Source of the DNA: Shinella sp. SUS2
GTDB taxonomy: Bacteria; Pseudomonadota; Alphaproteobacteria; Rhizobiales; Rhizobiaceae
Length of the DNA stretch: 64,000 bases
Direction: 5' to 3'
NCBI RefSeq assembly: GCF_001262505.1
Contig: NZ_KQ410726.1
Coordinates: 186,001-250,000, forward strand
Below, in pieces: positions 42,328-51,370 of the stretch. Every line of letters begins with the position of its first letter. Positions within the stretch are counted from its first letter, which is position 1. The translations under genes and the position numbers were made by a program. Below the pieces are notes generated by a model that did not search any database, was not told the DNA's origin, and saw only the letters and a list, made by a program, of their open reading frames with translations.

Positions 42328-44628
42328 ATGTCGACAAAACTGTCTCACCTTGGCAACGACGAGGCCGACCCGACGGTGCGGTTGATGTCCGCCAGCCAGC
42401 GTCTCATCAGCGAGGCGGCCCGGCTCTTCCCGCTCGCCTCCGCGCAGAGCGAGCGCACGATGTGGCTCGAGGCCATGATCGACGAGGTGCCCGACTACCT
42501 CTACTTCAAGGACAGGAACAGCCGCTTCGTCGTCGCCAACCGCGCGATCGTCATCGACAACCGGCGCGAGGGGCTGGAGAGCCTCGAAGGCCTCTCCGAC
42601 TTCGATATCCATCCGGAACATGTCGCGCGCGGCTTCTTCGAGACCGAACAGGAGATCATCCGTTCCGGCCGCCCGATGCTCGACATGGAGGAGCTGATCC
42701 GCGATTCCACGGGCCGGCTCAAATGGCTGCTCACCTCGAAACTGCCCGTGCGCAACGGCGAGGGCGAGGTGATCGGCCTAGTCGGCGTCGCGCGGGACAT
42801 CACCGAGCGCAAGCGCTCCGAGAGCCTGCATGTCGGCCAGGCGCATCTTCTGAAGATGATCGCGCTCGGCGCGCCGCTGACCGAGGTCTTCTCTTCGCTC
42901 ATCCTCCTCATCGAGGCGCATGTGCCCGATGTCCTTGGCTCCGTCCTGATGCTTGCGCACGACGGCAAGCGCATGCTGAGCGGTGCCGCGCCCAATCTCG
43001 ATCCCGGCTATTGCAAGCTGATCGACGGCCTCGAGATCGGCCCGAAGGTCGGCTCCTGCGGCACGGCCATGTGGCGGGGCGAACCCGTCATCGTCTCCGA
43101 CATCCAGACCGACCCGCTCTGGGAGGATTTCAAGGCGCTCGTTGCGCCCTATGGCTTCCGCGCCTGCTGGTCCTCGCCGATCCGCTCCTACCAGGGCAAG
43201 GTGCTCGGCTCCTTCGCGCTCTATTCGCGCAGCAGCGGCGAGCCCACTGCCGAATGCATGAAGCTCGTCGGCATGGCGACGCACATTGCCGGCATCGCCA
43301 TCGAGCGCAAGGAAGCGGAAGACAGCATCCAGTTCATGGCCCATCACGACACGCTGACGGGCCTGCCGAACCGCAGCATGCTCGACGAGCGCGTCGCCTC
43401 GGCCATCGAGGCGGCGGACGAGCGCGGCGGTTCGATGACGCTCGCCTTCCTCGATCTCGACAATTTCAAGCTGGTCAATGACAGCCTCGGCCACCATGCC
43501 GGCGACGCGCTGCTGAAGATCGTCGCCGCGCGCATGCAGCAGTGCGTGCGGGCGAGCGACAGCATCGTGCGTCTCGGCGGCGACGAGTTCGTCGTGCTGA
43601 TCAACGGTGCGATGCGCAAGGGCGAGAGCGTGGAGGACCGGCTGCGCGCCGTGCGCGAGGCGGTCGCCGAGCCCGTTCTCATCGAGGGCCGTTCCTTCCA
43701 GATCACCTGCAGCATGGGCGTTGCCGCCTATCCGGAGCACGGACGCAACGCGACCGAGCTGATGGCCCGCGCGGATGCCGCCATGTACCGCGCCAAGGAG
43801 ATCGGCCGCGATGCCATGCAGGTCTTCACCGCCGAGCTTGCCAACCGGGCGCACGAGAAGCTGGAGCGCCAGGAGGAACTGCGCCACGCACTCGCCCAGG
43901 GCGAGCTCTTCCTGCAATACCAGCCGCAGATGGATCTTGCGACCGGGCGCATCTTCGCCGTCGAGGCGCTGATCCGCTGGCGCCATCCCGAGCGCGGGCT
44001 GATCGGCCCAGGTGATTTCATTCCGCTGGCCGAGGAGACCGGGCTGATCGGCCCGATCGGCGACTGGACCCTGCGCGCCGCCTGCCGGCAGAACAAGGCG
44101 TGGCAGGAAAGCGGCCTGCCGCCCATCGTCGTCAGCGTCAACGTCTCGGCCCGCCAGTTCCAGGAGAAGGACTGGGTCGAGCGCGTCGCCGCAGCCCTCG
44201 CCGAAAGCGGGCTGGAGGCGCGCTATCTGGAGCTGGAGCTCACCGAAAGCCTGATCATGCAGGATGTCCAGCAGGCGGTGGAGACCATGCACCGTCTCGA
44301 AAAGCTCGGCGTGCACCTGGCCATCGACGATTTCGGCACCGGCTATTCCAGCCTTTCCTCGCTGAAGCGCTTTCCCGTCGGCCGCCTGAAGATCGACCGC
44401 TCCTTCGTGCAGGACCTTCCCGACGACGGTGACGATGCCGCCATCGCCCGCGCCGTCATCTCGCTCGCCCATACGCTGCAGCTGCGGGTGATCGCCGAAG
44501 GCGTCGAGACGCGCGAGCAGGTGGACTTCCTGCGCGACGCCGGCTGCGACGAGATCCAGGGCTATTACCTTTCCCGCCCCATCGACGCCCGCGCCCTCCA
44601 GGCGATCCTCTGTATTCCCAGTCTCTAG
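42328..44628 (+). CDS. PAS-GAF-GGDEF-EAL bifunctional c-di-GMP protein
   Basis: A 766-residue cytoplasmic protein. Order: PAS (about 42-160, ending VGVARDITERKRS), GAF (about 170-325, with VGSCGTAMWRGEPVIVSDI), GGDEF (about 335-495), EAL (about 510-760). GGDEF starts DTLTGLPNRS, has RLGGDEF and the RxxD I-site (RASD). EAL has EALIRWRHP, NVSARQF, LELTES, DDFGTGYSS, LKIDRSF and AEGVET, so both halves look active. ATG 42328 has CAGGGA upstream; the TTG four codons earlier is rejected. Which activity wins probably depends on the PAS/GAF signals. Confidence 0.92.
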   Translation: MSTKLSHLGNDEADPTVRLMSASQRLISEAARLFPLASAQSERTMWLEAMIDEVPDYLYFKDRNSRFVVANRAIVIDNRREGLESLEGLSDFDIHPEHVARGFFETEQEIIRSGRPMLDMEELIRDSTGRLKWLLTSKLPVRNGEGEVIGLVGVARDITERKRSESLHVGQAHLLKMIALGAPLTEVFSSLILLIEAHVPDVLGSVLMLAHDGKRMLSGAAPNLDPGYCKLIDGLEIGPKVGSCGTAMWRGEPVIVSDIQTDPLWEDFKALVAPYGFRACWSSPIRSYQGKVLGSFALYSRSSGEPTAECMKLVGMATHIAGIAIERKEAEDSIQFMAHHDTLTGLPNRSMLDERVASAIEAADERGGSMTLAFLDLDNFKLVNDSLGHHAGDALLKIVAARMQQCVRASDSIVRLGGDEFVVLINGAMRKGESVEDRLRAVREAVAEPVLIEGRSFQITCSMGVAAYPEHGRNATELMARADAAMYRAKEIGRDAMQVFTAELANRAHEKLERQEELRHALAQGELFLQYQPQMDLATGRIFAVEALIRWRHPERGLIGPGDFIPLAEETGLIGPIGDWTLRAACRQNKAWQESGLPPIVVSVNVSARQFQEKDWVERVAAALAESGLEARYLELELTESLIMQDVQQAVETMHRLEKLGVHLAIDDFGTGYSSLSSLKRFPVGRLKIDRSFVQDLPDDGDDAAIARAVISLAHTLQLRVIAEGVETREQVDFLRDAGCDEIQGYYLSRPIDARALQAILCIPSL

Positions 44629-44728
44629 GGCAATTCCAGCAAAAGTGCGCAGCGGTTTTGCGCCCGGAATAGCGTTAAAACAAGGAGCTGGAGCGCCTTC
44701 GCGATTCAAGGAAAGGCGGAAATGCTCT
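44629..44728. repeat. Dispersed rhizobial intergenic repeat with hairpins
   Basis: The 100 bases after the stop codon open GCAATTCCAGCAAAAGTG and close GGAAAGGCGGAAATGCTCT. GCAATTCC and GGAATAGC form imperfect arms. I recall near-identical blocks between many genes of Rhizobium and relatives. It separates two convergent genes and may act as terminator. Only one copy is in this window. Confidence 0.55.
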
Positions 44729-44733
44729 CGCCT

Positions 44734-45831
44734 TCAGCCGGCGGCCTTGTAGCGCTTCTGCGCGGTCTGCTCCGGCGCTGCGCCCGCGCGCAGGTTCGCA
44801 CCGGTCTTGTGCAGGTACATGCGCTGGTCGGCGTCCTTGATGAGCGCGTCCTCGCTCATATATTCCTGCGTGCCGGTTTCCGACACGCCGATGCTGATCG
44901 AGAAATCCGGGTTTTCCAGAGAGAATTCGCTGGCGATGCGCTGGGCGATTTGCTGAGCGCCGGCATGGTCGCAATCGGGCAGGATCACGCAGAATTCGTC
45001 GCCGCCGACCCGGCAGGCGAAATCCGCCGAGCGCACCTGGTTGCTCATGCAGTGGCCGAGCGAGATGAGGATCTCGTCGCCCTTGGCATGGCCGTAGGTA
45101 TCGTTGATGTGCTTGAACTTGTTGACGTCGATATAGATGAGGCTGAGCAGCGTGTGGCGGCGCTGGGCCATGCGCAGCTCGCTCTTCATGATCTTCATCA
45201 TGCCGCGCTTGTTGTAGAGGCCGGTCAGCGAGTCCCGTTCGGCGTGGTTGCCGAGCGTCTTGGCCTTTTCTTCCAGCGCATAGGCATAGGCCTCGGTGCG
45301 CTTCTTGGCGCTTTCGACCTCGCTTACCAGCGTGTCGATATAGGTGTCGAAGACGAGCGTGATGTCGAAGAAGAACAACTTGTCGATCGCGACCATGATC
45401 GGGCGGAGGATCGCCGGATCGGCGAAATGCCGTTCGAGGGTGGAGAACAGGATGTGCTTGAGCGTGCGCACGCCGGACAGGAAGAGTTTCGGCTCGACGC
45501 CGATGCGCTTGTGCACCAGGCCGATGCGCAGGCGGCTGTTGACATATTCGCCGTCGTAGTAGCCGGAGAACATCTCGATGATGTATTTGCGCTGGGCCGC
45601 GCGCAGCCGGCGCATCGTCTCGGAATCGCCGATGACGATGGAGATCTCGTCAAATTCCGTCTGGTGCCGGTAGAAGGCCTCGACGATATCCTCGATCTCG
45701 CTTTCGATCAGTTTCTTCAGGCTGGCGATGAGGTCCAGCTCGTCCTGGCTGAGGTCGAGCAGCTGCATGCGATGAAAGATTTCGATCTCGTTGATGCGCA
45801 TCTGCTCGAGAAGCGTCTTGTCTGTCATCAT
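44734..45831 (-). CDS. Globin-coupled diguanylate cyclase (haem oxygen sensor)
   Basis: A 365-residue protein. The protoglobin-type sensor (about 15-165) has the proximal-His motif RIGLVHKRIGVEPKLFLSG with His107, and distal-side Tyr54 in AFYRHQ could contact bound gas. A helical linker (about 165-200) leads to the GGDEF domain (about 200-350): DSLTGLYNKRG, then RVGGDEF with the RxxD I-site RSAD. It should make c-di-GMP in response to O2, as DosC-type enzymes do. Two ATGs (45831, 45828) are equivalent; GAGGA is upstream. No partner phosphodiesterase is fused, but an EAL protein gene is next door. Confidence 0.92.
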   Translation of the reverse strand: MMTDKTLLEQMRINEIEIFHRMQLLDLSQDELDLIASLKKLIESEIEDIVEAFYRHQTEFDEISIVIGDSETMRRLRAAQRKYIIEMFSGYYDGEYVNSRLRIGLVHKRIGVEPKLFLSGVRTLKHILFSTLERHFADPAILRPIMVAIDKLFFFDITLVFDTYIDTLVSEVESAKKRTEAYAYALEEKAKTLGNHAERDSLTGLYNKRGMMKIMKSELRMAQRRHTLLSLIYIDVNKFKHINDTYGHAKGDEILISLGHCMSNQVRSADFACRVGGDEFCVILPDCDHAGAQQIAQRIASEFSLENPDFSISIGVSETGTQEYMSEDALIKDADQRMYLHKTGANLRAGAAPEQTAQKRYKAAG

Positions 45832-45966
45832 GGGGGCGGAATCCTCGCTGCCGGCGACTGGTGCACGAAGTATGAATTTTCTTGTTAAACAAAGTCTAAA
45901 AATGACGATTGTCAGGCTTTCGCAGGCGGGATTTCTTTGTGGGCCGAATGGGCCTTGACATTGTTA

Positions 45967-45980
45967 TGTTGATATCAACA
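45967..45980. promoter_or_regulatory. Probable MarR operator
   Basis: TGTTGATATCAACA is a perfect 14-base palindrome nine bases before the MarR start codon. A TTGACA box at 45955-45960 lies just upstream, so a bound repressor would cover the promoter. Confidence 0.7.
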
Positions 45981-45989
45981 GTAAGAGGC

Positions 45990-46436
45990 ATGTCCGACGA
46001 TGTCCTGATTCCCTACGAGACGACCCTTTTCGTGCGCGACAATTGCCTGTGCCTGCATGCCCAGCGCGCGGCGCGGGCGCTGGCCCGGCGGTTCGACGAC
46101 GCCCTGCGCCCCTATGGTCTTACCAACGGCCAGTTCTCGCTGCTGATGGCGCTGAACCGGCCGGAACCGCCGCCGATGGGCCCGGTCGCCGCCGTGCTGG
46201 CCATGGACCGCACGACGCTGACGGCCGCGCTGAAGCCGCTCGAGCGTCGCGGCCTCGTCGTCATCGAGGCCGATCCGCGCGACCGGCGCGGTCGGCTGCT
46301 GCGCCTGACGGGCGAGGGGCGCCGGCTGCTGACGAAGGCCTTCCCGGTCTGGAAGGAAACGCACGAGAAGATCGACCGCCAGCTTTCGGACGTCGACATG
46401 GCGGTGCTGCGCGCCGGCATGCTGGCGATCGCCTGA
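45990..46436 (+). CDS. MarR family transcriptional regulator
   Basis: A 148-residue winged-helix protein. LCLHAQRAARALARRFDDAL forms the dimer helix, and PVAAVLAMDRTTLTAALKPL with VIEADPRDRRGRLLRLTGEG (about 83-105) is the DNA-binding wing, including the conserved D-x-R-D/R. The ATG 45990 is chosen because a perfect palindrome (operator) lies just upstream; the longer start at 45966 would place the operator inside the gene. Two Cys residues (NCLCLH) at about 18-20 could sense oxidants, as in OhrR-like proteins, which is inference. Targets are unknown; it is followed by an exonuclease gene. Confidence 0.85.
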   Translation: MSDDVLIPYETTLFVRDNCLCLHAQRAARALARRFDDALRPYGLTNGQFSLLMALNRPEPPPMGPVAAVLAMDRTTLTAALKPLERRGLVVIEADPRDRRGRLLRLTGEGRRLLTKAFPVWKETHEKIDRQLSDVDMAVLRAGMLAIA

Positions 46437-46525
46437 GCGGACGCACAGGGCGAGAGCCTCGGTTTGCGGCCCGCCGCGCGCGCCTGCCACTGGCGGCGCG
46501 CGCGAAACCCACTATCTTCTCCCAG

Positions 46526-47536
46526 ATGAAGCCCGACCAGCTCCTCCATCCGGCGCCCGCCGGCCTCTATTGCCCTGCCGGCGATTTCTACATCGATCCC
46601 GTCCGCCCCGTGGCGAGGGCGCTGATCACGCATGGCCATTCCGACCATGCCCGCGCCGGCCATGGCGCGGTGCTGGCGACGCGCGAGACGCTCGACATCA
46701 TGGAAATCCGTTACGGCGCGGATTTCTGCGGCACGAGGCAGGCGGCGGCCTTCGGCGAGCGCATCGACCTTTCCGGCGTCACCGTCTCCTTCCATCCTGC
46801 CGGCCATGTGCTCGGCTCGGCGCAGATTGCCGTCGAACGGAACGGGCTGCGCATCGTCGCGTCGGGCGATTACAAACGCGGCGCCGACCCGACCTCGACC
46901 CCTTACGAGCCGGTGCCTTGCGATGTCTTCATCACCGAGGCGACCTTCGGCCTGCCGGTCTTCCACCATCCCGAGCCGAAGGGCGAGATGGGCAAGCTGC
47001 TGTCCTCGCTGCGGCAGTTCCCCGAGCGCAGCCATCTCCTCGGCGCTTATTCGCTGGGCAAGGCGCAGCGCGTCATTCGCCTGCTGCGTGATTGTGGCTA
47101 TGACGCACCGATCTACATCCACGGTTCGCTCGCCCGCCTTTGCGATTATTATGTCAGCTGCGGCATCGCGCTCGGCGATCTGCGTCCCGCCACGACGGAG
47201 GGCAGCAGCCCCGCTGATTTCCGCGGCGCCGTCGTCGTCGGCCCGCCTTCCGCCTTCGCCGACCGCTGGGCGCGGCGCTTCAACGAGCCGCTCGTCGCCT
47301 TCGCCTCCGGCTGGATGATGGTGCGCCAGCGGGCAAAACAGGGCGGCGTCGAGCTGCCGCTCGTCATCTCCGACCATTGTGACTGGCCTGAATTGACCGA
47401 GACGATCCGCGAGCTTGCGCCGCGCGAGGTCTGGGTGACGCATGGCCGTGAGGAGGCACTGGTGCGCTGGTGCGAACTCGCTGGCGTCCCGGCCCGGCCG
47501 CTGCATCTCGTCGGCTATGAGGATGAGGGGGATTGA
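46526..47536 (+). CDS. Ligase-associated DNA repair exonuclease (MBL fold)
   Basis: A 336-residue metallo-beta-lactamase-fold nuclease of the CPSF/SNM1-like class. HGHSDHA (36-42) is the metal site, later HPAGHVLGSAQI and SGDYKRG provide further ligands, and a C-terminal THGREEALVRW is typical of the ligase-associated exonuclease family. It works with the ATP-dependent ligase encoded 40 bases downstream. No strong ribosome-binding site precedes the ATG 46526, which is nevertheless the family start (MKPDQLLHP). It is 89 bases after the MarR gene. Confidence 0.9.
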   Translation: MKPDQLLHPAPAGLYCPAGDFYIDPVRPVARALITHGHSDHARAGHGAVLATRETLDIMEIRYGADFCGTRQAAAFGERIDLSGVTVSFHPAGHVLGSAQIAVERNGLRIVASGDYKRGADPTSTPYEPVPCDVFITEATFGLPVFHHPEPKGEMGKLLSSLRQFPERSHLLGAYSLGKAQRVIRLLRDCGYDAPIYIHGSLARLCDYYVSCGIALGDLRPATTEGSSPADFRGAVVVGPPSAFADRWARRFNEPLVAFASGWMMVRQRAKQGGVELPLVISDHCDWPELTETIRELAPREVWVTHGREEALVRWCELAGVPARPLHLVGYEDEGD

Positions 47537-47576
47537 GGCTGAAACGCACCCGCTGCCATCGCGCGAAAGGTCATCC

Positions 47577-49202
47577 ATGAGAGCCTTCGCCACACTCCTC
47601 GACCGCCTCGTTCTCACCCCGTCGCGGGGCGGCAAGCTCACGCTGCTTGCCGACTACTTCCGCGATACGCCTGATCCCGATCGCGGCTACGGCCTTGCCG
47701 CCCTTGCCGGCACGCTGGACCTGAAAAGCGTCAAGCCGGCGCTCCTGCGCGAACTCGTGCTGGAGCGGATGGATGAGGTGCTCTTCCGCTATTCCTACGA
47801 CTATGTCGGCGACCTCGCGGAAACCATCGCGCTCGTCTGGGACCAGGAGCGCAAGGAGCGGGTGCCGGACGAAACACAGCCCCGGCTCGGTACGGTCGTC
47901 GCGCGCATGAACGGGCTCGGCCGCACGGAGGTACGCGGCGCCGTGCGCGATCTTCTCGATCGGCTCGATCCCTCCGCCCGCTTCGCCTTCCTGAAGCTGG
48001 CGACCGGCGGCCTGCGCATCGGCGTCTCCGCCCGCCTCGCCAAGCAGGCGCTCGCCGATTTCTCGGGCAAGGATGTCGCCGAGATCGAGACGCTGTGGCA
48101 CGGGCTTGCGCCGCCCTATGAGCCGCTCTTCGCCTGGCTGGAGGGAAGGGCGGAGCGCCCGGTGCTCGCAACGCCCGCCATCTTCCATTCCGTCATGCTC
48201 GCCAATCCCGTGGGCGAGGGGGACCTCGACACGCTCGATCCCGCGGATTTTGCCGCCGAGTGGAAATGGGACGGCATTCGCGTGCAACTCTCCGCGGCCG
48301 GCAGCACGCGCCGCCTCTATTCCCGCTCCGGCGATGATATCTCCGCCGCCTTTCCCGATGTGCTCGACGCGATCAACTTCGAGGGCGTGGTGGATGGCGA
48401 GCTGCTGGTCGGCGGCACGGCGCGCACGAACAGCCCGACGCGCACCTTTTCCGACCTCCAGCAGCGCCTCAACCGGAAAACCGTCACCGCGCGCATGCTG
48501 GAAGACTATCCCGCCTTCGTGCGGGCCTATGACGTGCTCTTCGACGGCGACGGGGATGTGCGTCCCGAAGGCTTTTCCGCTCGCCGCGCCCGCCTCGGCG
48601 CGATCATCGAAAGGGCGCCGCACGACCGGTTCGACCTCTCGCCGCTGGTCCCGTTCACCTCCTGGGAGGAACTGGAGAAAATCCGCCGCGATCCGCCCGA
48701 TCCGGTCATCGAAGGGGTGATGCTCAAGCGGCTCGACAGCGCCTATCAGGCCGGCCGCATGAAGGGTCCGTGGTTCAAGTGGAAGCGCGATCCCTTCAAC
48801 ATCGACGCCGTCATGATGTATGCCCAGCGCGGCCACGGCAAACGGTCGAGCTACTATTCCGATTTCACCTTCGGCGTCTGGACCGATGGTCCGGAAGGCC
48901 CCATGCTGGTTCCCGTCGGCAAGGCCTATTTCGGCTTCACCGATGCCGAGCTCGACGTGCTCGACCGTTATGTGCGCAACAACACGACAGACCGCTTCGG
49001 CCCCGTGCGCGCCGTCCGGGCCGAGCCCGGCTACGGCTTCGTGCTGGAGGTCGCCTTCGAAGGCATCAACCGTTCCACCCGCCACAAATCCGGCGTCGCC
49101 ATGCGCTTCCCCCGCATCGCCCGCCTGCGACAGGACAAGCTGCCCGCCGACGCCGACCGGCTGGAGACGCTGATGGCGATGGTGGAGGCGAAGGAGGCTT
49201 AA
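47577..49202 (+). CDS. ATP-dependent DNA ligase (repair-associated)
   Basis: A 541-residue ligase with an N-terminal DNA-binding domain (about 1-200), adenylation domain (about 205-420) and OB fold. The nucleophile Lys230 lies in EWKWDGIRVQ; VVDGELLVGG and EGVMLKRLDSAYQAGR are motifs III and V, and WFKWKRDP is motif VI-like. It seals DNA with ATP, unlike the essential NAD ligase. In other bacteria this gene joins an MBL exonuclease, an Lhr-like helicase and PdeM; only the exonuclease is here. It overlaps the next, convergent gene by four bases. Confidence 0.93.
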   Translation: MRAFATLLDRLVLTPSRGGKLTLLADYFRDTPDPDRGYGLAALAGTLDLKSVKPALLRELVLERMDEVLFRYSYDYVGDLAETIALVWDQERKERVPDETQPRLGTVVARMNGLGRTEVRGAVRDLLDRLDPSARFAFLKLATGGLRIGVSARLAKQALADFSGKDVAEIETLWHGLAPPYEPLFAWLEGRAERPVLATPAIFHSVMLANPVGEGDLDTLDPADFAAEWKWDGIRVQLSAAGSTRRLYSRSGDDISAAFPDVLDAINFEGVVDGELLVGGTARTNSPTRTFSDLQQRLNRKTVTARMLEDYPAFVRAYDVLFDGDGDVRPEGFSARRARLGAIIERAPHDRFDLSPLVPFTSWEELEKIRRDPPDPVIEGVMLKRLDSAYQAGRMKGPWFKWKRDPFNIDAVMMYAQRGHGKRSSYYSDFTFGVWTDGPEGPMLVPVGKAYFGFTDAELDVLDRYVRNNTTDRFGPVRAVRAEPGYGFVLEVAFEGINRSTRHKSGVAMRFPRIARLRQDKLPADADRLETLMAMVEAKEA

Positions 49203-50158
49203 AGCCCCAGTGCCGAAAGATCTGGTCCGAGCGGCACGATGCCGCTCGGGTTCAGCGTCTTGATCGAATAATAGCCGTGCTTGATGTGGTCGATGCTGAC
49301 CGTCTCGCGCACGCCGGGGAGGTCGAGCACGCGCTTCGTATAGGCCGAGAGCGCCGGATAGTCGGCAAGCTGCCGGCGGTTGCACTTGAAGAGGCCGAAA
49401 TAGGCGGCGTCGAAGCGGATGAGGGTGACGAAGAGGCGGGTGTCGGCCTCGGTGAAGGTCGTGCCGGTGAGGAACGGCCCGCCGGCGGCAAGGCGTGCCT
49501 CCAATTCGTCCAGCATCGAAAAGACGCCGTCGAAGGCCTCCTCGTAGGCGGCCTGCGTGGTGGCGAAGCCGGCGCGGTAGACGCCGTTGTTGAGCGCGGG
49601 ATAGATGCGTTCGTTGAGCGTGTCGATCTCGCCGCGCAGGGCTTCGGGATAAAGGTCGACGCTTTCGTCCGCCAGCGCGCCGAAACCGCTGTTCAGCATG
49701 CGTATGATGTCGGCGGATTCGTTGTTGACGATCGTTTTCGATGCCTTGTCCCAGAGCACCGGCACGGTGGCGCGGCCGGTAAAGGTCGGCGCGGCGCGGG
49801 TGTAGAGCTCGTGCATGTAGGTCGCGCCGTTGAGGTCGTCGCGGTTCGCGCCGGGATAGTCGCCGAAGCGCCAGCCCTGGGCGGACAGCGCCGGCTCGAC
49901 GACCGAGACGGAAATCACGTCGTCGAGCTTCTTCAGCTTGCGGGTGATCAGCGTGCGCGAGGCCCACGGGCAGATCAGCGCGACATAGAGCTGGTAGCGC
50001 CCGGCCTCGGCCGCAAAGCCGCCGTCGCCCGTCGGGCCGGCGCTGCCGTCGGGCGTCACCCAGTTGCGGAAGCTTGAAACCTGCCGCACGAAGCCGCCCT
50101 TGGCGTCCTTTGCCTGGACGGGTTGCCAGTCTTCCGTCCATTTGCCGTTGACAAGCAT
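49199..50158 (-). CDS. Glutathionyl-hydroquinone reductase (xi-class GST)
   Basis: A 319-residue enzyme that removes glutathione from GS-hydroquinones. The active-site Cys is in YVALICPWASRTLITRK (about 71-87), the xi-class C-P-W-A motif, here preceded by Ile. YPGANRDDLNGATYMHELY and the VPVLWDKASKTIVNNESADI segment with ESADI are family hallmarks. GAGGG precedes the ATG 50158. It is a detoxification enzyme acting with glutathione in the cytoplasm. Monocistronic, convergent with ligase. Confidence 0.92.
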   Translation of the reverse strand: MLVNGKWTEDWQPVQAKDAKGGFVRQVSSFRNWVTPDGSAGPTGDGGFAAEAGRYQLYVALICPWASRTLITRKLKKLDDVISVSVVEPALSAQGWRFGDYPGANRDDLNGATYMHELYTRAAPTFTGRATVPVLWDKASKTIVNNESADIIRMLNSGFGALADESVDLYPEALRGEIDTLNERIYPALNNGVYRAGFATTQAAYEEAFDGVFSMLDELEARLAAGGPFLTGTTFTEADTRLFVTLIRFDAAYFGLFKCNRRQLADYPALSAYTKRVLDLPGVRETVSIDHIKHGYYSIKTLNPSGIVPLGPDLSALGL

Positions 50159-50428
50159 CGTGCCACCCTCGTTTCGGTTGAAGTTGCCATCCGGGATAGT
50201 CCGCGCGCGCGAAAACGGCAATTCGTCCGGTGATTGACACAGCGTTCACAAACCGGGTCCGCCGTGGCCGGGCGGCGACAGCGCGGCGAAAAGCGGGCGC
50301 GCAAGCCTGAGGTCAGCCGCAACTGCCACAATTGCGGCAGGGTTATGGACCTAATTTGCCGCTTGTTAGTTAGTGATTCAGCCTCTCGCCCCATTCTACG
50401 TTTCCGCACAACGGATTTGACGATCTCC

Positions 50429-51205
50429 ATGACCGACACCGCGCTCTCCCGCCGCCGTTTTCTGCAGTTCTCCGGCCTTGCCATGGCGACGGGGCTTGCG
50501 GGCTGCACATCCTCGATGAACACCGACCGGTTCCGCGAGGAGACACGGCCCTATTTCCGCAATCCCGCGCTCGAAGGCCGGCCGGAATATATCGACGGCA
50601 GGCAGCCGACCAGCATCTACGGCCAGACGCCGCCATCGGGCCTGTTGCCCGAATCCTCCCGGTACGCCGCGATCTACGCCCCGGTCTCCGACGGGGGTTA
50701 TCAGGTGCCGGCGGTGCCCTACCAGCAGATCGACGCGCGTTATTACCGCCAGGAGGTCGAGAGCCCGTTCGGCGAGCGGCCGGGCACGATCATCGTCGAT
50801 ACGGGCAACCGCTTCCTCTACCTCATCCAGCCGAACGGCCGCGCCATGCGCTACGGCGTCGGCATCGGCCGGCAGGGTTTTTCCTGGTCGGGCCGCGGCG
50901 TTATCCAGTGGAAGCAGGCCTGGCCGAAATGGACGCCGCCGGACGAGATGGTCGCGCGCCAGCCGGAACTCGTCAAATACTCCGCCGCCAATGGCGGTAT
51001 GCCCGGCGGCCTCAACAACCCGCTCGGCGCGCGCGCCCTCTACATCTTCCAGAACGGTGAGGACACGCTCTATCGCCTGCACGGTTCGCCGGAATGGAAA
51101 TCCATCGGCAAGGCCGTGTCCTCCGGCTGCGTACGCATGCTCAACCAGGATGTGATGGATCTCTACGATCGCGTGAAGGGCAAGGCGCCGATCCTGGTGA
51201 TCTGA
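50429..51205 (+). CDS. L,D-transpeptidase (YkuD), Tat/lipoprotein signal
   Basis: A 258-residue peptidoglycan cross-linking enzyme. The N-terminus has twin arginines (SRRRFLQFSG) and a lipobox LAGC with Cys26, so it may be a Tat-exported lipoprotein. The YkuD domain (about 115-258) includes FLYLIQPNGRAMRYGVGIG and the catalytic RLHGS with SSGCVRM (His and Cys). It can make 3-3 cross-links or anchor outer-membrane proteins to peptidoglycan. The ATG 50429 lacks a strong ribosome-binding site but gives the signal at once. Monocistronic. Confidence 0.9.
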   Translation: MTDTALSRRRFLQFSGLAMATGLAGCTSSMNTDRFREETRPYFRNPALEGRPEYIDGRQPTSIYGQTPPSGLLPESSRYAAIYAPVSDGGYQVPAVPYQQIDARYYRQEVESPFGERPGTIIVDTGNRFLYLIQPNGRAMRYGVGIGRQGFSWSGRGVIQWKQAWPKWTPPDEMVARQPELVKYSAANGGMPGGLNNPLGARALYIFQNGEDTLYRLHGSPEWKSIGKAVSSGCVRMLNQDVMDLYDRVKGKAPILVI

Positions 51206-51237
51206 GCGCAAACCGTTCCCCGCCAACCTCCTTCGTC

Positions 51238-51260
51238 ATGGTCGGGCCTGACCCGACCAT
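51238..51260. repeat. Short dispersed palindrome
   Basis: ATGGTCGGG (51238-51246) and CCCGACCAT (51252-51260) form a perfect stem around CCTGA. I recall the same motif (ATGGTCGGG..TGACCCGACCAT) between genes of many rhizobia. It lies after the transpeptidase gene. Confidence 0.5.
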
Positions 51261-51370
51261 CCACACTCCGGTGCGGTGATGGATCTACGGGGCGAGCCCG
51301 AGGATGGCGCTGGTGGGTAGGGCAAGCCCGCCCGAATGAACGGGCAGGAGAAAGCAACCGCAGGACGGCG

